Shown one piece after another: positions 41,718-49,042 of a DNA stretch of 64,000 bases. The notes beneath the pieces were generated by a model, which saw nothing but the letters and a program-made list of their open reading frames with translations, had not been told where the DNA came from and made no database searches. The stretch is from positions 50,097 to 114,096 of the forward strand of contig DAOUAM010000087.1 in NCBI GenBank assembly GCA_034433305.1, read 5' to 3'. This DNA is from DAOUAM01 sp034433305 (lineage in GTDB: Bacteria; Chloroflexota; Dehalococcoidia; Lucifugimonadales; DAOUAM01). Each line of letters opens with the position of its first letter. Position 1 is the stretch's first letter. Position numbers and translations under genes: made by a program.

Positions 41718-42380
41718 ATGCCCTTTGAAGGCTTCCCCAGGGGCGTACGGTCCATCCCTGTGCCAGGCCCCCTCTTTGGCACGCTGCTGGAAGAGATAGA
41801 CAGCCTGGCCGAGCTCAAGTGTACCCTGCGGGCCATCTGGCTGCTGCACCAGAAGCGGGGCTATCCCAGGTTTGTGACCCTGAGGGAGCTGCAGGCCGAC
41901 TCCACCCTGGCGCGGGCCGTGGGTGGCGCCAGTCCCGCCGAAGAGATAGAGCAGGCCCTCGCCAGGGCCGTCAGGCGGGGAACGCTGGCGTTCGCCTCCG
42001 TCCAGAAGGACGGCGAGACGCACAAGCTCTACGCCCTCAACACCGAGGCCGACAGGAAGGCGCTGGCCGCCATGGCCGGGGGCCAGCTTGCCACCGGGCC
42101 GCTGCCACGGGCCAACCCGTGGGAGGGGCCAGCCACTCGGCCCAATATCTACGCCCTCTACGAGGACAACATTGGCATGCTCAGCCCCATGATAGCTGAT
42201 GAGCTGAGGCAGGCCGAGCAGCGCTATCCCCAGGAATGGATAGAAGACGCCTTCAGGGAGGCGGTGGGCCAGAACAAGCGTAACTGGCGCTACATCGCCC
42301 GCATCCTGGAGCGCTGGGAGCGTGAGGGACGGAGCAATGGAGAACCTGGGAGATATTCTAAGAAGGCTGGCTACTACTAG
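41718..42380 (+). CDS. DnaD-domain replication initiation-like protein
   Basis: 220 residues from the ATG at 41718, one base after the dnaB stop. The N-terminal half looks like a winged helix (ELKCTLRAIWLLHQKRGYPRFVTL and a basic ARAVRRGTLAFASV). The C-terminal half is a DnaD-type domain: NIYALYEDNIGMLSPMIADEL, then the YPQEWIEDAFREAVGQNKRNWRYIARILERW stretch (cited as its W-I-x-x-A-F and N-W-R-Y motifs). In Firmicutes DnaD helps remodel origin DNA and recruit helicase. Its 3' end overlaps the loader gene by 44 bases, so the two are translationally coupled. Confidence 0.85.
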   Translation: MPFEGFPRGVRSIPVPGPLFGTLLEEIDSLAELKCTLRAIWLLHQKRGYPRFVTLRELQADSTLARAVGGASPAEEIEQALARAVRRGTLAFASVQKDGETHKLYALNTEADRKALAAMAGGQLATGPLPRANPWEGPATRPNIYALYEDNIGMLSPMIADELRQAEQRYPQEWIEDAFREAVGQNKRNWRYIARILERWEREGRSNGEPGRYSKKAGYY

Positions 42381-43731
42381 GCAGTCCTCCAACGGCGAGC
42401 AGCCCCAGCAGCCCGTGGAGCCGGAGCCGCCGACCCCGGCCTGCTCCACCTGCCAGGGCCGAGGCTGGTACACGCGCTCCGTACCGGCGGGCCACCCCGA
42501 CTTCGGGCGCATCATCACCTGCCAGTGCCGGCAGGACAAGCTCAGGGAGGAGCAGTCCACCAGGCTCCTGCGCTATAGCAACCTGGGCTACCTGACGCGC
42601 TTCACCTTCGCCAGCCTCAGACCGGAGGGGCGCGGCGGCGACCCCGAAAGCCAGCGCCTGTTCCGGGAGGCGTGCCAGGCGGCGACCGCCTACGCTGAAG
42701 ACCCCGTGGGCTGGCTGGTGCTGGTCGGCCCCAACGGCGCCGGCAAGACCCACCTGGCCGCGGCCATCGCCAACCGGTGCATCGAAAGGGGCCGCGTCGT
42801 CTTCTTCGTCCAGGCGCCGGACCTGCTGGACCACCTGCGCTCCAGCTTCGCGCCCTCCAGCGACATCTCGTACAGTGACCTGTTCGAGCAGGTGAAGAAC
42901 ACTCCCCTGCTGGTGCTGGACGACCTCCGCACCCACACCACCACGCCCTGGGCGCTGGAGAAGCTGCAGCAGATTATCAACCACCGCTACAACGCCCAGT
43001 CGCCCACGGTGGTGACCACGGCCAGCCGGCTGGAGGACCTGGACCCCTACATCCGCGCCCGGCTCCTGGCCCAAGGGCTGTCGCGAGTGGTGACTCTACC
43101 TGGCCCGTCGGCGCAGAGGCCACACAGGCTGGGCCAGGTCCCCGCCGAGATGCTCAAGCGCATGACCTTCGAGTCCTTCGACGTGCGCGGCTTCGACCTG
43201 TCCGCCGAGCAGAGGGCCACGCTGGAGCACGCTTACAAGGCGGCGCGCAACTTCGCCGCAGACCCTGATGGCTGGCTTACCCTGTTCAGCACCACCACGG
43301 GAGCGGGCAAGACGCACCTGGCCGTCGCCATCGCGGGCGAGCGCCTCAAGAGGGGCCAGCCTGTGTTCTACGTCTTTGTGCCAGAGCTACTGGACTACCT
43401 GCGCTACACCTTCAGCCCCGACAGCCCCATAGCCTACGACACCATCTTCGAGGAAGTGAAGAACACCCCGCTGCTCATCCTGGACGACCTGGGGCGGGAA
43501 CACAGCAGCCCCTGGGCGGAGGAAAAGCTGTACCAGATCATCGTCCACAGGCACGACGCCAGGCTGCCCACCGTTATAACCAGCACCAGGGACTTCACCA
43601 GGGAGACCGGCCCCATCAGCTCCCGGGTGCAGGACCCGTCCATAGGCAGCCTGGTACGCATTGACGCCAACGACTACCGCCGCAAGGGCAGGCGCGAGGC
43701 CGGTGGCAGGCCCGGCGGCAGCCGCGGCTAG
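42337..43731 (+). CDS. tandem DnaC/DnaI-like helicase loader ATPase (two AAA+ domains)
   Basis: 464 residues from the ATG at 42337 (GGAG four bases upstream). An N-terminal four-cysteine site (Cys36, Cys39, Cys62, Cys64) resembles the DnaC/DnaI zinc module. Two homologous DnaC-like AAA+ domains follow. Domain 1 has Walker A GPNGAGKT (131-138) and Walker B LLVLDDL (191-197). Domain 2 has TTTGAGKT (319-326), with Thr in place of the first Gly, and LLILDDLG (379-386). Both contain the shared segment KNTPLL and an HR-x-x-A or YNAQSPTVVTT-type sensor strand. Ordinary loaders have one such domain (about 250 residues). It presumably loads DnaB from the same operon. Confidence 0.88.
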   Translation: MENLGDILRRLATTRQSSNGEQPQQPVEPEPPTPACSTCQGRGWYTRSVPAGHPDFGRIITCQCRQDKLREEQSTRLLRYSNLGYLTRFTFASLRPEGRGGDPESQRLFREACQAATAYAEDPVGWLVLVGPNGAGKTHLAAAIANRCIERGRVVFFVQAPDLLDHLRSSFAPSSDISYSDLFEQVKNTPLLVLDDLRTHTTTPWALEKLQQIINHRYNAQSPTVVTTASRLEDLDPYIRARLLAQGLSRVVTLPGPSAQRPHRLGQVPAEMLKRMTFESFDVRGFDLSAEQRATLEHAYKAARNFAADPDGWLTLFSTTTGAGKTHLAVAIAGERLKRGQPVFYVFVPELLDYLRYTFSPDSPIAYDTIFEEVKNTPLLILDDLGREHSSPWAEEKLYQIIVHRHDARLPTVITSTRDFTRETGPISSRVQDPSIGSLVRIDANDYRRKGRREAGGRPGGSRG

Positions 43732-43743
43732 CAGGCCAGGGGC

Positions 43744-44100
43744 GTGTCCAGAAGTAGCTGCACCTTCTGCGCCATCATCGCCGGGCGGCTCCCCTCCAGC
43801 GTCCGCTACCGCGATGATGAGGTGGTGGCCTTCGACAACAAGCTGCGCTGGTTCCCGGTGATGCTCCTGGTGGTGCCAAGACAGCACATGGGCCAGGCCG
43901 AGCTATGGGGCAACGGCCCGCTGATGGCGAAGGTGGCGGCGCTGGCCGTGGGACTGGGCCAGCAGTACTGCCCCAATGGCTTCCGCATCCTGTCCAACTT
44001 CGGCCACGACGCCCTGCAGACGCAGCCTCACGCCCACGTCCACGTCATCGGTGGGACGCACCTGGGGCTTTACGCCCAGCCTGCCTGGCCTGACTTCTGA
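43744..44100 (+). CDS. HIT (histidine triad) family protein
   Basis: 118 residues starting at the GTG at 43744, 12 bases after the loader gene. CTFCAIIAGRLPSS at the N-terminus, then RHM-type VVPRQHMGQ, and the triad HAHVHVIGG (H-x-H-x-H). HIT proteins hydrolyse nucleotide conjugates such as adenosine phosphoramidates or dinucleoside polyphosphates. The N-terminal CxxC may bind zinc. It closes the rplI operon. A bidirectional terminator follows. Confidence 0.92.
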   Translation: MSRSSCTFCAIIAGRLPSSVRYRDDEVVAFDNKLRWFPVMLLVVPRQHMGQAELWGNGPLMAKVAALAVGLGQQYCPNGFRILSNFGHDALQTQPHAHVHVIGGTHLGLYAQPAWPDF

Positions 44101-44222
44101 GGGACGCGACCACCAGACTCACACCCTATCTAAACCAGATTCCTGCAATACTACCACCTTGCCCTTGCTATACTGGGGCCGTGTCAGCCGTCATCCGCCC
44201 TGACACCTATCCTCCTGCCACA

Positions 44223-44255
44223 AGGCCCCTCACGTCCCACCTGCGTGAGGGGCCT
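44223..44255. terminator. bidirectional terminator between convergent HIT and G8 genes
   Basis: Perfect 12-base arms AGGCCCCTCACG and CGTGAGGGGCCT with a 9-base loop, midway between convergent stops at 44100 and 44289. There is no long T tract. Confidence 0.7.
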
Positions 44256-44288
44256 CGTGGTCTGTGGCAGCCCTGAGGGGTGCTGCCG

Positions 44289-46181
44289 CTACTGCCCCTG
44301 GATGTCGCAGCGGTTTGCCACGAAGTACAGGTCTGGCGAGTAGTCGCAGGGCACCGGCGGCTGCTCATCCAGCCGGAACAGCAGGAAGTCCACTCCGGGC
44401 TGCCGCTGGTAGCCATACACCTTGATGAAGCTCTCCCTGTTCAGGGGATAGCCGAAAATTATGGACCGCTCGCTCTTCATCTCCGAGTCGCGAATGGTCA
44501 GCGTGGTCTTGAGCATGTCCTGGCGCATGACATCGGCATCCAGGCTGATGTCTGAGCCTGTGACCTCCGGCATGCCAACGTGGCCCTCCAGGGTGGTGTC
44601 CTCGATAGCGTTGTCCTGTCCCCATATAGTAATGCCGCGAGGGCTAGGCGAAACGCCTTCGATGCCATCAGGTAAAGGCGCAAGCTCGCCCAGCACGCGG
44701 CTGGCCCTGACCAGGTTGCCCTGGCCGTGGATGGCGAGGTCCACCAGGCCATTGCCGAAGGCCAGGGCATCCTCCACCACGGCGTTGTTGCTGCGAAGGG
44801 ACGCGCCGGTCATGCCGTTGCGCCAGAGGGTGAGGCCCTTGAGAAGGCTGGGCGCATCCGCCAGCCCCTGGTTCAGCGGGTAGGTCCGAAGCCCGGCCAG
44901 GGCGTTGCTGTGTGCCTCGTTGCCCTCGAAACGCAGCAGCGGCAGGCTACGCACACTGGCCCTGACGCCTATCTGTGGGATGTCCATGGGCCTGTCGGTC
45001 AGGACAAACTGGAAGCCGTCCCCATCCAGGCTCCCGACAGCGATATTGTCCACGTAGGTGTTGAGGGGAGTTTGCGCCCAGAACACGGCCGGCCGGTCGT
45101 CGGATGGCAGGACTTTGCCCCGCCTGACGCCGATGCCAAGATTGCGCTCCCAGGTAACGTAAGCCTCGTCCCCTGTCTCCAGGAAGAAGCCGTGGCCCAC
45201 GGCGCCAAAGCCCACGTTATCGCTCAGAGTGACATGCTGGGTGCTGTGGACGGTTATGAAGCGGTTGGCCGAGTCCCAGATGGACGCCCCTTTAACATAG
45301 CTCCCCTTCATGGTGTCGCCGACCATGTGGAAGTGGATGGGGTACTTGCCCAACTCCTCGCGCACGCCGAGATGGGCGAACTCGGCATAGCTGATGGAGC
45401 CTTTCGCGCCCCGCATGAACATGGTGTGGCCGCGCTGCTTGGTGTCCTTGCTGGTGATAATGACGTTGCGGGTCAGGTCTGCCACCTCGGCCTTGGCAGG
45501 GCCGGTGCCGCTGTGCCAGTGGGCCAGTGGCCGCTTCAGGACAATCCTGTTACCCGACACCGACTTGATGAAGCCCGCCTCGGTGTCCGAGGGCTGCCTG
45601 GTGGTCGAGGCAATGACGATGTGGTCGCCGGGCTGCCAGTCCACGGGGGCCTCGACAGTGATGGAGTCCTGGCCGGGCATGGCATCGGCGGCCAGGCTGG
45701 TGTAAACGTGACGCAGCGGGCTGCCGTGCACCTGCCACTCCCCGGCCACGATGATGCTGCTGTCCACGCCCTTCTTGCCCACAAGGCTTATGACAGCGCG
45801 GACAGAGGAAGGCACAGGGGCCTCGGGGGTGCCCATCTCCAGCAGCCCACCGGCCGCCACGTAGATAGAGTTGGCCTCCAGAGCAGTGTCGCGGTGGCGG
45901 TCGAAGCGCAGAGCGCCCTTTATGACAAGGTTTCCCACCGAAGCGCCAGGCGCGTCGTAGACCACGGCTGTCCCCGCCGCGATCTCGACGGCGTCACTGG
46001 TGCCTGGCAGCCTGCCGCCAGGCCATATTGTCCTGTCCGACCAGTTGCCGTCGCGCAGGTTGACGACCGAAGCGGCTGTTGCGGGTGTGGAGAAGTCCGC
46101 AAAGAGCGCGGCCACCAGGACAGCGAGAGCCAGCAGCAGTCCGGCGCCGCGCGGCCAGCCATGGCGCAGGCGATGTCCCAT
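44289..46181 (-). CDS. secreted G8-domain beta-helix protein, CEMIP/TMEM2-like
   Basis: 630 residues from the ATG at 46181 (GGAGG ten bases upstream). A signal peptide with Arg-rich start ends near ATAAS (about residue 38). A G8 domain follows (NWSDRTIWPGGRLPGTSDAV and VVYDAPGASVGNLVI), then right-handed beta-helix repeats containing KYPIHFHMVGD, SANRFITVHSTQHV and GFGAVGHGFFLETGDE. These match the eukaryotic CEMIP/TMEM2/PKHDL1 core in which CEMIP and TMEM2 degrade hyaluronan. No C-terminal anchor is seen, so it is probably released. The substrate here is unknown but is likely a polysaccharide. The gene is monocistronic, with 311 bases upstream. Confidence 0.85.
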   Translation of the reverse strand: MGHRLRHGWPRGAGLLLALAVLVAALFADFSTPATAASVVNLRDGNWSDRTIWPGGRLPGTSDAVEIAAGTAVVYDAPGASVGNLVIKGALRFDRHRDTALEANSIYVAAGGLLEMGTPEAPVPSSVRAVISLVGKKGVDSSIIVAGEWQVHGSPLRHVYTSLAADAMPGQDSITVEAPVDWQPGDHIVIASTTRQPSDTEAGFIKSVSGNRIVLKRPLAHWHSGTGPAKAEVADLTRNVIITSKDTKQRGHTMFMRGAKGSISYAEFAHLGVREELGKYPIHFHMVGDTMKGSYVKGASIWDSANRFITVHSTQHVTLSDNVGFGAVGHGFFLETGDEAYVTWERNLGIGVRRGKVLPSDDRPAVFWAQTPLNTYVDNIAVGSLDGDGFQFVLTDRPMDIPQIGVRASVRSLPLLRFEGNEAHSNALAGLRTYPLNQGLADAPSLLKGLTLWRNGMTGASLRSNNAVVEDALAFGNGLVDLAIHGQGNLVRASRVLGELAPLPDGIEGVSPSPRGITIWGQDNAIEDTTLEGHVGMPEVTGSDISLDADVMRQDMLKTTLTIRDSEMKSERSIIFGYPLNRESFIKVYGYQRQPGVDFLLFRLDEQPPVPCDYSPDLYFVANRCDIQGQ

Positions 46182-46492
46182 TGTGCTATGTCCTCCAGTC
46201 TGGCGCACGCCCGGAGCGACGCAAGGCCGCCCAGGTCGTGGCCCAAAAGATGCCCCTGTCTATTCAGGTAACCTGAATGGGACTGACTGGAGAGGCCGTT
46301 GGGGTGGCCCGGGTGGTACTTTGGGGCAACCCGTCCCGTACGTCAGGCCAGAGAGACGGGTGCGCAGCCATGCGCTGTGTGCCGCGCAGCGCCGGCCCTC
46401 GCCCGGACAGAGGCACCTGGCGTGGACTGGCAGCTCAGCGGACGCCGGACTGCGGGTGAAGTGGCAATACGGGCGGGACCTGCTGCCCGGGG
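46182..46492. other. intergenic region upstream of the G8 gene
   Basis: It separates two minus-strand genes and shows no gene. A promoter for the G8 protein should be here, but I find no convincing -10/-35 pair. It is GC-rich with several short dyads. Confidence 0.4.
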
Positions 46493-48838
46493 CTACGGCA
46501 GGGCAAATACGTAGGACTCCAGCAAGCTGGAGGTAAGCACGTCAAAGACCTCAATGGTGAGGCCCTCTGGCGATAGGGTGAGAACGGAGGCTTCCAGGGT
46601 ATCCACGAAAGCCTCGTCCACGTAGCCTGTAATGAAGTGCGGGTCGTGAATAACTATGCCATCCGCCTGGGCAGGCGGCAGGCCCCGCGTGAAGTGGTGG
46701 TTCCACGCCCAGAAGATGACCTTGCCGGAGCCTGTCACCATGTCCAGGAGCTTGCGGGTGTTGAGGGACTCGTTGCCTATCATGGCGCTCATCTGCTCCC
46801 TGCCGGCCAGTGGCAGAGAGTGGTGGGCGAAGATGAGTACAGGATAAGGCGACGTGTCCAGGGCGTCCTGGAGGAAGGTCACCTGCGCCTCGGAGATGTA
46901 GCTCTGCCCCTGGCCCACCTCGTTGGCCAGAAAGACCAGCCGGAAGCCCTGCACGTCCATGTACCAGTAGATATCGTGGCCGAAAAGCTGCCTGAACCTC
47001 TCCCGCTGGAACTCGGTGATTAGCTGACCATGGACGTCGTCCAGGTCGTGGTTGCCAAGGACCTTGAACACCGGCTGGCTGAAGGCCCGGGCGCTCTCGA
47101 CGAACCTGGCAAGCTGCTCCTGGTTGCACAGCCTGAAGTCGTCCCCAAGCCACACAGTGAAGTCCACCTGCTGCTGGTCCATGAGGCCGGCCACCAGCTT
47201 CGCCCGCTCCACGTTGGTTAGGCCGTGGCTCCTGCCCATCCACCACAGGTTGGCATGCCCCGTAAGCCCGATCTTGAGCACTCCATCCCCATTGGGGTGC
47301 TGGGTGCTGGGGTTGGGAAAGACAGGCCCCACCCTGGAGGTACAGGTCTGCTCCAGCGACACAGGCTCGACGGTGGGCACCGGCGTGGGAGCAGGCGTGG
47401 GCGTGGGAATGGGCCGGGCCGCCACCTGAATACCCAGCGTACCGGCCATTATGCGGTAAATGTCGGTGTTGTCCAGCAGGCCAGCAAACTGGTCTGACAT
47501 GGGGCCATAGGCGAACACCGGCACGTCTTCCGCTGTGTGGCGATTGGTGGACCACGTGAGCACCAGGCTTTCGTCGGGCCTGCCAACGATGGGGAACCGC
47601 TGCCCCAGCAGAGTGCTGGACTGCCCATCGGCCCGCACCAGCCTGCGGACGCTCAGCCCACCCGTCTCGTGGTCGGCGGTGGCAATGACCAGGGTCTGGC
47701 CATCCCCCCTGGCGAAGTCCAGGGCCACCTGGACTGCCTGGTCGAAGGCTGCCGTGTCGCCCAGAGCGTTCCAGCCATCGTTATCGTCCGAGGCGTGGTC
47801 AATACGGCTGCCCTCCACCATGAGAAAGAAGCCATCCCTATCCCTCGCCAGCAGCTCGATGGCCTTGCTGGTCATTTCAGCCAGGGATGGCTCCTCTGTC
47901 AGCCGGTCCAGGTCGAAGTCCATGTTGCCGCATGCAAAGAGGCCCAGCAGCGGGGACGAGGTCGCCGCCAGCAGCCCGGCGCGGTCCGTCACCACCCAGT
48001 AGCCAGCCTGGCCTGCTTCCTGCAACAGGTCCCTGGAGTCCCGGCGGTTGCCCCGGCAGCCGCCTTCCACCGGCTCGGCGGCGGTAGTCCTGGCCGCATG
48101 GGTGGGAAGGAAATGGCGAAGGCCGCCGCCCAGCAGGACTTCAATGCCCGACTTCACGGCCTGGGCGGCGATCTGATTGTTCCGGTCACGGTCGTCCACG
48201 TGGGCGAAGAAGGCCGCTGGCGTCGCGTTGGTAACACTGGAGGTGACTACAAGCCCGGTGGCCTTGCCCCGTGCTTCCGCCTGCTCCAGCACCGTCTCCA
48301 GCACGGTCGTCCCGTCAGGGGCAACGGAAAGGAAGCCGTTATTGGTCTTGTAGCCCGTCGCCATGGCAGTGGCGGCCGCCGCCGAGTCGGTGACCTCGTC
48401 GTTGGCCGAGAAGGTGGTCACCGCGCCACGCTGGGGCATGGAGTCCATGGCTAGCTGGCCGTCGGCGCCGTGCTTCCATAGCCGGGCCGCGTCAATATGG
48501 CCGCGTCCCATGCCATCGCCGATCAGAAGGATGATGTTCCTTGGCCGGGGGGCGGGCGTGGGTGTAGCAGGCGAGGGTACAGGGGTCGCGGTGGCCTCGG
48601 CTGACGGCGTCGCCGTGGCCTGGGCAGACGGTATGGCCGTCACTGCGACTGTCCCGCCAGGAGACGGCACGGGGACGGGACTCCCCTCCATAGGCGGCGT
48701 CGGAGAGGGGGCAGGCCCCGGCTTGCCACACGCCAGGATGGACAGCACCAGGACTGAGGCCAATGCCAGGGCGGCGCCAATGGCACTACCTGGACCTGCT
48801 GCAGGGACGCGAGGGCGATTGGCTTCGGGCAGCGCCAC
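46493..48838 (-). CDS. lipoprotein fusing a PhoA-type alkaline phosphatase to a calcineurin-like metallophosphoesterase
   Basis: 781 residues. Lipoprotein signal with lipobox LSILAC (Cys37) and a Pro/Thr/Ala linker (41-98). The alkaline phosphatase domain (about 100-480) has IGDGMGRGH (Asp108), the nucleophile Ser152 in DSAAAATAMATGYKT, SRIDHASDDND and ATADHETGG. After a second Pro/Thr linker, a metallophosphoesterase domain (about 510-781) has FTVWLGDDF, VLGNHDLDD, FAHHSLPL and WAWNHHF. The first D-x-H ligand pair of calcineurin-like enzymes reads LTGHANLW, so the first aspartate is replaced. The fused enzyme would scavenge phosphate from esters on the cell surface. It is divergent from the arylsulfotransferase genes. 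Confidence 0.9.
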   Translation of the reverse strand: MALPEANRPRVPAAGPGSAIGAALALASVLVLSILACGKPGPAPSPTPPMEGSPVPVPSPGGTVAVTAIPSAQATATPSAEATATPVPSPATPTPAPRPRNIILLIGDGMGRGHIDAARLWKHGADGQLAMDSMPQRGAVTTFSANDEVTDSAAAATAMATGYKTNNGFLSVAPDGTTVLETVLEQAEARGKATGLVVTSSVTNATPAAFFAHVDDRDRNNQIAAQAVKSGIEVLLGGGLRHFLPTHAARTTAAEPVEGGCRGNRRDSRDLLQEAGQAGYWVVTDRAGLLAATSSPLLGLFACGNMDFDLDRLTEEPSLAEMTSKAIELLARDRDGFFLMVEGSRIDHASDDNDGWNALGDTAAFDQAVQVALDFARGDGQTLVIATADHETGGLSVRRLVRADGQSSTLLGQRFPIVGRPDESLVLTWSTNRHTAEDVPVFAYGPMSDQFAGLLDNTDIYRIMAGTLGIQVAARPIPTPTPAPTPVPTVEPVSLEQTCTSRVGPVFPNPSTQHPNGDGVLKIGLTGHANLWWMGRSHGLTNVERAKLVAGLMDQQQVDFTVWLGDDFRLCNQEQLARFVESARAFSQPVFKVLGNHDLDDVHGQLITEFQRERFRQLFGHDIYWYMDVQGFRLVFLANEVGQGQSYISEAQVTFLQDALDTSPYPVLIFAHHSLPLAGREQMSAMIGNESLNTRKLLDMVTGSGKVIFWAWNHHFTRGLPPAQADGIVIHDPHFITGYVDEAFVDTLEASVLTLSPEGLTIEVFDVLTSSLLESYVFALP

Positions 48839-48879
48839 TTTTCTGGGCCTAACCGTCGCTAATAGATGTGGTGAAGTTG

Positions 48880-48909
48880 TTGACTGTAACAGACAATTAA
48901 GTTTACACT
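48880..48909 (+). promoter_or_regulatory. promoter of the first arylsulfotransferase gene
   Basis: TTGACT (48880-48885), 18 bases, TACACT (48904-48909). It would give a leader of roughly 125 bases before 49043. It overlaps the opposing promoter. Confidence 0.6.
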
Positions 48910-48928
48910 ACCGTTCCATTGGTAACAA
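48900..48928 (-). promoter_or_regulatory. promoter of the alkaline phosphatase fusion gene
   Basis: On the minus strand TTGTTA (48928-48923), 17 bases, TAAACT (48905-48900). Its -10 overlaps the -10 of the plus-strand promoter by two bases. Confidence 0.55.
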
Positions 48929-49042
48929 TCAGTCACAATTGAAGGCTGAGCGCGTCCTGGCAGTAAGCGCGGGGTGGTTGCTAGAGGGGCCAGTTCCCGG
49001 CCCCTGCTGGTGGGAGTGAGGTGAGCAGGATGTGGCGCTCTT

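Noticed and set aside
40430..41836. 468-codon minus-strand open frame
   Set aside because: Antisense to dnaB, which is certain.
44727..46271. 514-codon plus-strand open frame
   Set aside because: Antisense shadow of the G8 gene; low-complexity translation typical of GC-rich shadows.
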